Assembly: GCA_964450265.1 (NCBI GenBank)
Contig: CAYVCY010000043.1
Location: 1 to 14,474 of the forward strand
Reading direction: 5' to 3'
Length of the DNA stretch: 14,474 nt
From: JAEZJZ01 sp964450265
GTDB taxonomy: Bacteria; Bacillota; UBA994; UBA5500
Below, in pieces: positions 1 through 6,658 of the stretch. Positions within the stretch are counted from its first letter, which is position 1, and the number at the start of each line of letters is the position of its first letter. The position numbers and the translations under genes are program-made. Under the pieces are notes generated by a model that saw only the letters and a list, made by a program, of their open reading frames with translations, searched no databases and was not told where the DNA came from.

Positions 1-76
1 ATGATTTCCCTTCGTTAATGATAATTAAGAAACTTAAAAAACCTTAGCCTGTCATTAGCCTGTCATTGGCCCTTCG
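1..76. repeat. Left-edge non-coding stretch with 11-bp tandem repeat
   Basis: No open reading frame of note is seen in the first 76 bases. They are AT-rich up to about 40 and contain two head-to-tail copies of TAGCCTGTCAT (45-55 and 56-66). If the group II intron on the minus strand ends near 77, this is its 3' exon, the original DNA downstream of dpaL. On the minus strand the repeats are followed by a run of six T (35-40), which could have helped terminate dpaL transcription, but I see no strong stem in front of it. Confidence 0.4.
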
Positions 77-148
77 GTAGAGTGAGAGGCGGGGGTCACC
101 AGCCCCTCCTCATCAAACCGTACGTGAGGTTTTCCCTCATACGGCTTT
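77..148 (-). ncRNA. Group II intron domains V and VI
   Basis: Read on the minus strand, 148 to 115 is a 34-nt hairpin. It begins AAAGCCGTATGAGGG, has an A-rich loop, and returns through CCTCACGTACGGTTT. This matches the highly conserved group II domain V, including the AGC catalytic triad near its 5' side and the two-base bulge region on its 3' side. It is followed after a short linker by a second hairpin (GGAGGGG ... CCCCC) and the tail CTCACTCTAC, which fits domain VI with a branch-point adenosine and the intron 3' end. The catalytic core of the ribozyme therefore survived the internal deletion. Identification rests on recognition of the motif, not on a covariance-model score. Confidence 0.85.
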
Positions 149-158
149 CCGATGTTCG

Positions 159-541
159 TCAATCATGTGCATTCAGCAACACGAAATCGCGGTAATCCTT
201 GCTCTCCCAATACTTTGTGTAGTTGGCTGAGCATTAGGTATATAGACTCGTCTCACAGGTAACGGGCGGTATCTGCCTTCCTCCAGACGTTTAATGCAGT
301 CCTCCAGGAAGCTAACCACTCCCATCCGCTGGATGTCCATGAGTGTTTGCTTATCAACCCCGGCTGAGCCTCTGTTTTGCTTTACTTTCGTCCAGGCTAT
401 CACCATCACGTCCCAACGATATATTTTGTCATCGAGTGCATGGAATCTCCGTTTCTTGTTTTCTTTGGCAGCATAACCTAGCTTCATTTGGAGTTGTCGA
501 ACTTTTTCTATCAGGATGTTGTTAGCCTTTTGGGCATTCAC
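159..541 (-). pseudogene. Group II intron maturase (reverse transcriptase), deleted remnant
   Basis: This is the broken intron-encoded protein. A GTG start (539-541) follows a good ribosome binding site (GAGGAGGT). The first ~102 residues are the typical N-terminus of LtrA-type maturases, with FHALDDKIYRWDV, NRGSAGVDKQT and EEGRYRPLPVRRVYIPN (RT motif 0 / start of RT-1). After VYIPN (near 230) the match stops. In a different frame the sequence then reads NYTKYWESKDYRDFVLLNA followed by His-Asp and a TGA stop at 159-161, which looks like the normal C-terminal tail of the same protein. The original frame runs on to a stop at 173. About 300 codons covering the RT palm (including YADD), the X domain and any endonuclease domain are absent, and the junction also shifts the frame. 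The product cannot be active. Confidence 0.85.
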
Positions 542-1169
542 TCACTCTTACCTCCTCTTGAAGCTTGAACAAAGTAGAGGCCCTTTCCTAGACCAGGTTG
601 TGTTGTCCTGGCCATCCTCGGTACTATGGCCTCATCCGATTCCCTCCCTGCAGCGCATCATTTCGCCCTTTTTGGGCTTATAGGTGCTCTCGTTACAGGT
701 CAGCCAACCTGTGCAGGGGAGGGCCTCCCCAGTTCACTGTACTATCTTTGTTGTCATGCCGATCTCTTTACGCCGGAGGGTTCTTCGGTGCTGTTTCTCA
801 AAGCTCTTCACACCTTCCATGGCCTTCGCCTACTGTCCCGAGGCTCGGCTCCCCCTTTTCCCCTTGCGGGACCTGACCTAACGACGCGGCAAGATTCGCG
901 TGAATGCTACAGCCTGACAACTCGCTCGTCCTCTTTTTGAGAGGCCTTCTGTCGATACGCTTCTACGCAGAAATCTCTTCCTACGCAGGTATCCTAGCTA
1001 CAAGGCGCCTTGGCGCTTTCCTTGACTGGACTCTCACCAGTTAGATAGTACGCGCTTACCTGGGCACGCGAACAGTAGGACCAGTCCCCCAGTCTCACCT
1101 CTTAGGCAGACCCTTCGAAAAGCTCGGCCCTCATTCCAGTGTACACCGAGGTCTGCGGCATTGTATCAA

Positions 1170-2354
1170 CTATCTCGAATCGTTCCCGCCGACTACCCGC
1201 TGATAATTGAGCGGATCGGTGGCCCCTTCGGTGTTGAACACCAAGACTGTGGAATGTTCGCAGAGCCCCAGCCGCTGGTGATGCTCGGCCAAAGTGGGAT
1301 TCTTGGACAACTCGACCAGCATCCCGATACCGATCGACCCGGATTCACCGGCAACCACCGGCTGATCCTCTGGAAGTGGTTTAGCCAGGGCGCGCATCCC
1401 CACCTCGGCGACGGAGTCGGAGCAGCTGGCGAAGGCAAAGGCAGTATCCCTTAGTAAGGGCCAGGCCAGCGGATTGGCTTCACCGCAGGAAAGCCCGGCC
1501 ATACAAGTGGCCAAATCGCCGGTCACAGCGTGGGCCGAACCATCTCCCACGGCTATCGAATGATAATAGCAGGCCGCCTGCTCCGGCTCGGCAATCACCG
1601 TGCGAAAATCTTGGGGACTATGACCAAGCCAGTAACCTTGCACGGCGGCGGCCATAGAGCCCACGCCCGCCTGCAAGATCAGGTGGGTGGGTGCCGCTGC
1701 CGCCGCCTGCAACTGCTCCCTTGCCTCCGCAGCCATCGTGGTATAGCCCTGAATGATCCAGGCCGGGATCTGCTCATAACCGGGCCAAGCGGTATCCTGC
1801 ACTATCCACCAGCCTTGGAGCTTCGCCTGCGCTGCCGCCAGACGCACCGCGTCATCGTAATTGAGATCGGTGACGATGGCGGTCCCACCGGACTCCTCGA
1901 TCGCTTTGATCCGAGCTGCGGCCGCCCCTTGGGGCAGATAGATCACCGAGCGCAGCCCTAGCTGACTCGCTATCCAAGCCAAGCCTCTGCCGTGATTGCC
2001 ATCGGTAGCGGTGGTGAATGTCGCATCAGGCAGCCGCTCCTGCACCAGCGAGCGCAGCGACTGAAAACTCAACTGGGTAGGATCCAGCGCCAACTGATCT
2101 GCCAACAGCCGCGCCACCGCATAAGATACCCCCAACACCTTGAAGGCAGACAGCCCCAGGCGCTGGGACTCATCTTTGACAAAGATGCGCCCAACCCCCA
2201 ACTGCTTCGCTAAGCTAGGCAGCTCCACCAACGGGGTGGGCCTAAAGCCAGGCAGACTCTGGTGAAAACGCCGCACCGATGGATCAGGACTGAGCCAGCC
2301 AGCAACATGGGGCTGAGAATCGGTCGGGCGGTTATGCAGAAAACTGATCGTCAT
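1170..2354 (-). CDS. dpaL: Diaminopropionate ammonia-lyase
   Basis: PLP-dependent lyase of the fold-type II (threonine synthase/TrpB-like) group. It converts 2,3-diaminopropionate to pyruvate and two ammonia in the cytoplasm, so its role is catabolic. The 394 residues match the usual length (E. coli YgeX is 398). Key segments are SAFKVLG with the Schiff-base lysine K72, ATDGNHGRG with D118, VQDTAWPGYE with D187, and the phosphate-binding loop QAGVGSMAAA near 229-237. These correspond to K77, D120 and D189 described for the E. coli enzyme. The ATG start is supported by AAGGAGGT eight bases upstream. The gene stands alone: the usual ygeW/ygeY/hydantoinase neighbours are not here, a repeat element lies upstream and a group II intron begins about 24 bases after its stop. 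A generic threonine dehydratase is the main alternative, but the NYDDAVRLAA and DTAWPGYE motifs favour dpaL. Confidence 0.9.
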   Translation of the reverse strand: MTISFLHNRPTDSQPHVAGWLSPDPSVRRFHQSLPGFRPTPLVELPSLAKQLGVGRIFVKDESQRLGLSAFKVLGVSYAVARLLADQLALDPTQLSFQSLRSLVQERLPDATFTTATDGNHGRGLAWIASQLGLRSVIYLPQGAAAARIKAIEESGGTAIVTDLNYDDAVRLAAAQAKLQGWWIVQDTAWPGYEQIPAWIIQGYTTMAAEAREQLQAAAAAPTHLILQAGVGSMAAAVQGYWLGHSPQDFRTVIAEPEQAACYYHSIAVGDGSAHAVTGDLATCMAGLSCGEANPLAWPLLRDTAFAFASCSDSVAEVGMRALAKPLPEDQPVVAGESGSIGIGMLVELSKNPTLAEHHQRLGLCEHSTVLVFNTEGATDPLNYQRVVGGNDSR

Positions 2355-2388
2355 CGAAACAAACCTCCTTCAGCGCAATCATACTCTC

Positions 2389-2605
2389 TGTCATTCTTCA
2401 CCTGCCCCGGGAATCCTCCTGGGGACGAGCGCAGCGAAGGGTCTTGATTCTTCGGCTGAGGCGGCAGTGGAGTGGGACTGAGGGACGGGTACTCCTGTAC
2501 CGCTCTTCGGAACGGTACAGAGTACCTGTCCCACTGTCCCACGGTTTTGGTACGCAGAGATCCTAGATTCTTTGCTGCACTCTGAAGAGTGCGCTCAGAA
2601 TGACA
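2389..2605. repeat. Nested inverted-repeat (MITE-like) intergenic element
   Basis: The element is bounded by TGTCATTCT (2389-2397) and its exact inverse AGAATGACA (2597-2605). Just inside, both ends carry versions of a GAGCGCAGCGAAG...TTGATTCTT / AAGAATCTAGGATCTC-type block, each with a small private hairpin. Such TGTCATTCTGAGCG...AAGAATCT repeats are widespread in bacterial genomes, and their spurious translations give the familiar CHSER... pseudo-proteins. A long second inverted repeat sits in the middle (2472-2542). It carries no transposase. It separates divergently transcribed dpaL and the DUF2975 operon, and its right end lies about 60 bases before that operon's promoter. Confidence 0.65.
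2472..2542. repeat. Long imperfect hairpin inside the repeat element
   Basis: The left arm occupies 2472-2502 (starting GTGGGACTGAGGGACGGGT) and the right arm 2513-2542 (ending CTGTCCCAC). They pair over about 30 positions with few mismatches and one extra base, around a ~10-nt loop (CTCTTCGGAA). There is no T-tract on either side, so it does not look like a normal terminator. It is more likely a mobile or structural repeat unit. Confidence 0.7.
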
Positions 2606-2664
2606 CAAGCGTGCCTTCGACGCGCCTCGACGCGCTTGATTTATTGTTTTTCGATAAATATCTA

Positions 2665-2693
2665 TTGTTTAACGGCAAGGACATTGCTATAAT
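2665..2693 (+). promoter_or_regulatory. Sigma-A type promoter for the DUF2975 operon
   Basis: The candidate is a -35 TTGTTT (2665-2670), a 17-base spacer and a perfect -10 TATAAT (2688-2693), in an AT-rich patch. Transcription would begin near 2700. This lies downstream of the upstream in-frame ATGs at 2572 and 2692, so the protein must start at 2728 or 2737. Confidence 0.6.
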
Positions 2694-2736
2694 GCAAGAA
2701 AGACTAGGACGGTTCTTGGCGGAAAGGATGAAGGCA

Positions 2737-3186
2737 ATGTGGAATGATCATCGATCCCTCATCTTGAGTAAAGTGTGTGCGGTGGTGTTTATGGGGTGCC
2801 TGCTAGGGGTGGCCGGCTCAGCCCCATGGTTGGTGCGCTGGTTGGTTGGGTTTTCGCGGGCAGACTTGGCCGGCTGGGAGCCATTATTCCTCTCGACCAT
2901 CTATATTGGTTCGCTTGCGGCTGCTTGGTTGCTACTAAACCTTTATCGCTTGCTGCAGCAGATCGCTAAGAACCAAGTGTTTGTACCGGAGAACGTGGAA
3001 TTGCTGCGGCAGATCTCTTGGAGCTGCTTCGCCGGAGCCGTCGTCTGTTTAGCCTCCGCGTTCTACTACATTCCCTGGACAGCGGTAGCGGTGGCCGCCG
3101 CCTTTATGGGCCTGATCGTGCGGGTGGTGAGAAACGTGGTCGCCCAGGCGGTGGCCTTGCAGCATGAAGTGGACTTCACCATTTAG
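2737..3186 (+). CDS. DUF2975-type membrane protein (partner of XRE regulator)
   Basis: Small integral membrane protein of about 149 residues with four predicted hydrophobic helices: SKVCAVVFMGCLLGVAG, FLSTIYIGSLAAAWLLL, WSCFAGAVVCLASAF and TAVAVAAAFMGLIVRVV. The block LLNLYRLLQQIAKNQVFVPENVELLRQI between helices 2 and 3, and a gene for a small Cro/CI regulator 11 bases downstream, are typical of the DUF2975/YozG-type pairs of Firmicutes. The open frame extends upstream to 2572, but that part overlaps the repeat element and the promoter. I chose ATG 2737 because AAAGGA lies eight bases before it; ATG 2728 is almost as good. The biochemical role of the family is unknown. By analogy with similar pairs it may tether or modulate the regulator at the membrane (inference). 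Confidence 0.75.
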   Translation: MWNDHRSLILSKVCAVVFMGCLLGVAGSAPWLVRWLVGFSRADLAGWEPLFLSTIYIGSLAAAWLLLNLYRLLQQIAKNQVFVPENVELLRQISWSCFAGAVVCLASAFYYIPWTAVAVAAAFMGLIVRVVRNVVAQAVALQHEVDFTI

Positions 3187-3197
3187 GGGGGACAGGC

Positions 3198-3416
3198 ATG
3201 CCAATTGTGGTCAATTTGGACGTGGTAATGGCCCAGCGCAAGATGTCCTCCGGGGAGCTAGCTGAGAAGGTCGGGATCACCCAGGCTAACCTCTCCATCC
3301 TGAAGACGGGGAAGGCCAAAGCGATCCGGTTTTCTACCCTGGAAGCCATCTGTAGAGCTCTAGACTGCCAGCCGGGCGATATCCTTGAACACCGGGACGA
3401 ACGAACAGAGCGATGA
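3198..3416 (+). CDS. Small XRE (Cro/CI) family regulator, YozG-like
   Basis: DNA-binding protein of 72 residues that is almost nothing but a Cro/CI helix-turn-helix domain. GELAEKVGITQANLSILKTG (about residues 18-38) supplies the two core helices, followed by FSTLEAICRALDCQPGDIL, the diagnostic helix 4-5 block of YozG-type regulators. A purine-rich ribosome binding site (GGGGGG) precedes the ATG by about 8 bases. The gene is 11 bases after the DUF2975 gene and 9 bases before the large membrane protein, so the three are almost certainly co-transcribed. It probably autoregulates the operon; no operator could be proven, although the promoter lies about 500 bases upstream. It has no ligand-binding domain of its own, so any signal probably comes from a partner. 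Confidence 0.85.
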   Translation: MPIVVNLDVVMAQRKMSSGELAEKVGITQANLSILKTGKAKAIRFSTLEAICRALDCQPGDILEHRDERTER

Positions 3417-3425
3417 GGTGATTGT

Positions 3426-5210
3426 GTGATATTCATAAGACATCAGAATAGCAGAAAGGACATCAATGCGCAGCCCGTGGACCTGATCCACTATCAGGCG
3501 CACCGACTGACTCCTGAGGAGCTCCTCCAAGGTACGCTGGTGGAGTCCATTCCAGAGAAGCCTAGTGGTAATCCGGACAAGAAGCTGATCTTGCTGTTCA
3601 ACCCGGCGGAAGGCAAATTGTGGTGGCAGGAAATGGGGACTGGCGACACACCACCTGCCCGGTTATTGACAGCTGGCTCGGGTGCACCCCGGGAAAGAAA
3701 GGGACAGCAAGACCGATTCATCCCGGAGCGAGCTGACGGCATCCTCGCCCTGACAGCCTTTGTGCTTGGTTTCCTATTCATCCGGTGGGTGTTTTTCCCT
3801 TGGCAAGGCTTCGGCGTGGCTGTGTTCACCCTGCTCTTTGTCGGCACCACTACCCTCTACCTGCGGCAGAAAGGCGTCCAGTCTCCACGCCACAACTACT
3901 TCTGGGTGGCTATCCTGCTTCTCGCCGGACTGAGTTATGCCCTCTGGCAAGGAAATGGCCTCCGGCCCTGGCGGGAGCTGTTTCTGTTCGCCACCGCCAT
4001 CTATTGGGTGGTCACCGCCAGCAACATGACTCTGCTCGGAAGAACTAGCGACTGGTTGCCGCTGGATGGATTGCAGGCAGTGCTCTTCATCCCCTGGCGA
4101 AACTTTGGCAGCCAATATCGCAGCCTATTTGCCCTCCGCCGTGGCAGAGGGACAGCAGGCAAAGGACAGATATGGTCGATTGCGCTCGGCATCCTGCTGG
4201 CCTTAGTGGCGATCAGCATCGTCTTGCCCCTGCTGATCGAAGCGGATAGCGGCGGCTTCTCCAAAATAGCCGGCGGTGCAACCCGATACCTCCGGAGTGT
4301 TTTTGGGGTGACAACTGAAACACTGGTTCAGGGGCTCTTGGCTATCCCCACCGCCGCCTATATCTTCGCCCTGATCGCCGGCAGCGCCCATCGCCGGGGC
4401 TGTCCCGGCCTGGAACCGGCTACTAGCGAGCGGGCCGCGCAGAAACTGCGCATTCTGCCAGCCAACACCATCTCCATCGCTTTAGGCGCCTTGGCCGGCC
4501 TCTATCTGCTATTCATCGGCAGCCAACTCCCTTACTTTTTCTCTGCCTTTGCCGGACAGAGGCCGGAAGGCTGGCTGCTCTATGCGGAATATGCCCGTCG
4601 GGGATTCTTCGAGCTCCTGCGCATCGCAGCGATCAATCTCTCGCTGCTGGCGGTAGCCAACCTGGGCAGCAAGCTGCCGCGTCCGACCAGCCGAACGTTG
4701 AGGCTGCTGAACATCCTCTTGGCCTCCCTCACCTTGCTGCTGATCGCTACCGCCTTCAGCAAGATGGCCCTGTACATCGGTGCCTATGGCCTGTCTGTAC
4801 GGCGCCTCCTGCCCTGCGTGTTGATGATGCTCCTGGCGGCCGTCTGTCTCGGGGTAGTCTGGCTACAGTGGCGACCATTCTCTATCGTCCGCTTCGCAGC
4901 CGTGCTTGGAGCAGTGCTCTTCACTGGCGTCTGCCTGGCCGACCCGGACGCGCTGGTCGTCCGCTACAACGCTGGCCGCTTCCTGGCCGGCAGCTTGGAC
5001 AGCTTCGACCCAGCCATCCTATACCGGGCCGGGCCGGCAGGGGTGAACGCCGCCCTAGCGGTATACGAGCAGACAGGCGATCAAGGACTGAGACGCGAGT
5101 TGGAAGAATACCTGATGAATCAAGGGTATCAGTCGCAATGGCAGGCCGGTAGTACGGGGGATAACCTGCAGCACCTGGTAGCTCGCCGCAAGCTGCCGAA
5201 AATTAACTAA
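3426..5210 (+). CDS. DUF4173/DUF4153-family polytopic membrane protein
   Basis: Large membrane protein of 594 residues. The first ~100 are hydrophilic and unassigned (with KKLILLFNPAEGKLWWQE). About ten hydrophobic segments follow, at roughly 105-125, 127-146, 157-174, 185-203, 250-271, 299-318, 346-366, 393-412, 425-451, 461-481 and 486-503. The motifs EYARRGFFELLRIAAINL (388-405) and ADPDALVVRYNAGRFL (505-520) are what I associate with the DUF4173 region of DUF4153-like proteins. A hydrophilic C-terminal tail of ~90 residues follows. The start is GTG with GAGGTG five bases upstream. Function is unknown; many relatives sit next to small regulators or sensor systems. It is the third gene of the operon and likely lies in the cytoplasmic membrane. 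Family assignment is by motif recognition only. Confidence 0.75.
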   Translation: MIFIRHQNSRKDINAQPVDLIHYQAHRLTPEELLQGTLVESIPEKPSGNPDKKLILLFNPAEGKLWWQEMGTGDTPPARLLTAGSGAPRERKGQQDRFIPERADGILALTAFVLGFLFIRWVFFPWQGFGVAVFTLLFVGTTTLYLRQKGVQSPRHNYFWVAILLLAGLSYALWQGNGLRPWRELFLFATAIYWVVTASNMTLLGRTSDWLPLDGLQAVLFIPWRNFGSQYRSLFALRRGRGTAGKGQIWSIALGILLALVAISIVLPLLIEADSGGFSKIAGGATRYLRSVFGVTTETLVQGLLAIPTAAYIFALIAGSAHRRGCPGLEPATSERAAQKLRILPANTISIALGALAGLYLLFIGSQLPYFFSAFAGQRPEGWLLYAEYARRGFFELLRIAAINLSLLAVANLGSKLPRPTSRTLRLLNILLASLTLLLIATAFSKMALYIGAYGLSVRRLLPCVLMMLLAAVCLGVVWLQWRPFSIVRFAAVLGAVLFTGVCLADPDALVVRYNAGRFLAGSLDSFDPAILYRAGPAGVNAALAVYEQTGDQGLRRELEEYLMNQGYQSQWQAGSTGDNLQHLVARRKLPKIN

Positions 5211-5235
5211 TTGAGCCGTGCAAGGAGGTGGTTTC

Positions 5236-5685
5236 ATGGAACGGAGAACATGGCCATCAATGCTGACGTATGCCGCCTTAGCGTTAGCCACCATCGGCTA
5301 TGGGCTGCTCACATACTCACATCTAGGAGGTCTCTATCCAGGTCCTAACGTGAACAATCCACCAGCCGCGTTCGCCTGGTATGCCGAGTATGGGGCCTAT
5401 TTGAAGATCACGTCCGTGCTGCTGGTTATAGCGCTGGGGCTAATAGCTGCGATCAACGTGCGAGGGGAAGGACGCGCCATCAAGAGTCTGGTGTTCCTCG
5501 GCAGCGGATGGTTGCTCACAGCCATGGCCTATGGCGTGTTGCCCAGATACTACCCTTCTTACGGCAGCGGGGACGATTTCCGCCCATGGCTGTTATTCAT
5601 GGCCTACGGAGCGTATCCAGCCATCGGAGCGTGGTTGTTCGGAACCTTAGTACTCTGGCTACGCCGGCGAAGGACTACAAATTGA
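5236..5685 (+). CDS. Unrecognised four-helix membrane protein
   Basis: Predicted protein of 149 residues that I do not recognise. It has four hydrophobic segments: MLTYAALALATIGYGLL near the N-terminus, ITSVLLVIALGLIAAI, SLVFLGSGWLLTAMAYGVL, and WLLFMAYGAYPAIGAWLFGT running into VLWLRRRR. The loop after helix 1 is rich in Gly, Pro, Asn and Tyr (GGLYPGPNVNNPPAAFAWYA) and probably lies outside, since the C-terminal arginine cluster should be inside. ATG 5236 is the chosen start, because a perfect AAGGAGGTGG lies seven bases before it; the in-frame GTG at 5218 lies upstream of that site. The gene is 25 bases after the DUF4173-like gene and is likely the last cistron of the same operon. Confidence 0.7.
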   Translation: MERRTWPSMLTYAALALATIGYGLLTYSHLGGLYPGPNVNNPPAAFAWYAEYGAYLKITSVLLVIALGLIAAINVRGEGRAIKSLVFLGSGWLLTAMAYGVLPRYYPSYGSGDDFRPWLLFMAYGAYPAIGAWLFGTLVLWLRRRRTTN

Positions 5686-5818
5686 TCGCTGTATCTTGCG
5701 TCACGCAGGCGGGACAAGGTAGCATGGACCTAGGATGAGAGAGTCTGATTAATTTTCTGAAGGCTCACCTAAGGCACAAGCCGACACTTGCTGCGCAACA
5801 ATCCATTTTATTGACGTC

Positions 5819-5836
5819 GCAAGTCTAGAGACTTGC
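5819..5836. promoter_or_regulatory. Perfect palindrome upstream of tcdA
   Basis: GCAAGTCT and AGACTTGC form a perfect 8-bp inverted repeat separated by two bases. It begins three bases after a TTGACG box (5811-5816) that resembles a -35 element, and ends 23 bases before the tcdA start. It could be an operator, or an mRNA hairpin close to the ribosome binding site. No convincing -10 box follows at the right distance. The rest of 5686-5859 shows nothing else I can assign. Confidence 0.4.
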
Positions 5837-5859
5837 TCTTAGGAATGGAGGATGAACAG

Positions 5860-6612
5860 ATGCCCCATCGTTTTTCCCGCTGGGAGCTGTTAATTGGCCA
5901 GGAGCAACTGCAGCGACTGCGGCAGGCTAAAGTAGCCGTCTTTGGTCTCGGTGGAGTAGGAAGCTTTGCGGCAGAGGCGTTGGCCCGAAGCGGCGTCGGC
6001 AGTCTACTGCTGATAGATCACGATCAAGTGGCGCTATCGAACATCAACCGCCAGCTCCCTGCCCTTTCCGCTACGGTGGGGCAGCCAAAGGCAGCTGTGA
6101 TGGCCGAGCGAGTGCTGCAGATCAACCCCGCTTGCTCGGTAGAAGCGAAACAGATTTTCTTTGGAGCGAACAACTGGCAGGAGGTCCTCACCCCTGAGCT
6201 CCAATATGTCGTCGACGCCATCGATACTATCTCCAGCAAACTGCTATTGATCGAGAAATGCTTGCAGATGGGTATTCCGATCGTCAGCAGCATGGGCGCA
6301 GGCAACAAGCTGGACCCCACCCAGCTGACCGTGGCGGATATCTCCAGGACCAGTATCGACCCGCTGGCCAGAATTCTGCGCAAAGAACTGCGCAAACGCG
6401 GGATCCACCAGGGGGTAAAGGTAGTCTATTCCCCAGAGCCTCCCCTGACTCCGATTCCCGATCTGGTCCAGCGATTGCGGATAACCGGAGACGTGCCTGC
6501 CGAGAAACGCCAGGTCCCTGGCAGCAGTGCCTTCGTCCCCCCAGCCGCCGGCCTGATGGCAGCCAGTGTAGTAGTGAGCGACCTGCTGCACGCAGCACCT
6601 GAGATAGATTGA
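5860..6612 (+). CDS. tcdA: tRNA threonylcarbamoyladenosine dehydratase TcdA
   Basis: E1/ThiF-MoeB-like enzyme that uses ATP to cyclise t6A at position 37 of ANN-decoding tRNAs to ct6A, in the cytoplasm. The 250 residues fit the family (E. coli TcdA/CsdL is 268). The N-terminal HRFSRWELLIG is the family signature. The Rossmann nucleotide-binding loop is VFGLGGVGSFAAEAL (about 28-42), followed by DHDQVALSNINRQ with the usual Asn and Arg (53-65), VVDAIDTISSKL (118-128), SSMGAGNKLDP (143-153) and the C-terminal GSSAFVPPAAG (221-231). ATG 5860 was chosen over the upstream TTG 5833 and ATG 5845, because GGAGG sits seven to eight bases before it and the protein then begins at the family's normal N-terminus. 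No sulfur-transfer partner (csdA/csdE) is adjacent. The gene appears monocistronic, with a hairpin right behind it. Confidence 0.92.
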   Translation: MPHRFSRWELLIGQEQLQRLRQAKVAVFGLGGVGSFAAEALARSGVGSLLLIDHDQVALSNINRQLPALSATVGQPKAAVMAERVLQINPACSVEAKQIFFGANNWQEVLTPELQYVVDAIDTISSKLLLIEKCLQMGIPIVSSMGAGNKLDPTQLTVADISRTSIDPLARILRKELRKRGIHQGVKVVYSPEPPLTPIPDLVQRLRITGDVPAEKRQVPGSSAFVPPAAGLMAASVVVSDLLHAAPEID

Positions 6613-6616
6613 GCGA

Positions 6617-6658
6617 GGCAGAAACCGATGGGCACTGGCGTGACCATCGGTTTCTGCC
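6617..6658 (+). terminator. Hairpin terminator after tcdA
   Basis: GGCAGAAACCGATGG (6617-6631) pairs perfectly with CCATCGGTTTCTGCC (6644-6658) around a 12-base loop, four bases after the tcdA stop. The T-run (TTTTTT, 6673-6678) is 14 bases further on, so this is not a textbook intrinsic terminator. Confidence 0.6.

Larger units (their letters stand above)
77..1146 (-). mobile_element. Group II intron, internally deleted
   Basis: On the minus strand this stretch has the parts of a bacterial group II intron in the right order. First comes a ~600-base structured non-coding 5' region (domains I-IV, about 1146 to 542), then a maturase gene start with ribosome binding site and GTG (541), the very end of the maturase gene (stop at 159-161), a 34-nt domain V (115-148), and a domain VI hairpin ending in CTAC at 77-80. 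Most of the maturase is missing, so the element is about 1.07 kb instead of the usual 2-3 kb. The 3' end near 77 is fairly secure. The 5' end is not: GTGTAC at 1146 is one candidate, and GTGCCCAG starting at 1067 is another. The element lies 24 bases behind the dpaL stop codon. It cannot make a working maturase, so splicing or mobility would need a maturase supplied in trans. Confidence 0.8.

Noticed and set aside
598..940. Plus-strand frames of 92-104 codons within the intron
   Set aside because: They lie antisense to the structured intron RNA, have low-complexity composition and no initiation signals.
1530..1961. 143-codon plus-strand frame opposite dpaL
   Set aside because: It is a shadow of the dpaL coding frame with Arg/His/Gly-rich composition; dpaL has all catalytic residues.
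2351..2608. 85-residue minus-strand frame starting MCHSERTLQSAAKNLG
   Set aside because: It is the translation of the inverted-repeat element; CHSER-type pseudo-proteins are a known by-product of such repeats. It has no ribosome binding site and overlaps the start of dpaL.
2572..2736. Upstream extension of the DUF2975 gene to ATG 2572 or 2692
   Set aside because: The extension crosses the repeat element and a good promoter, is not membrane-like, and lacks a ribosome binding site.
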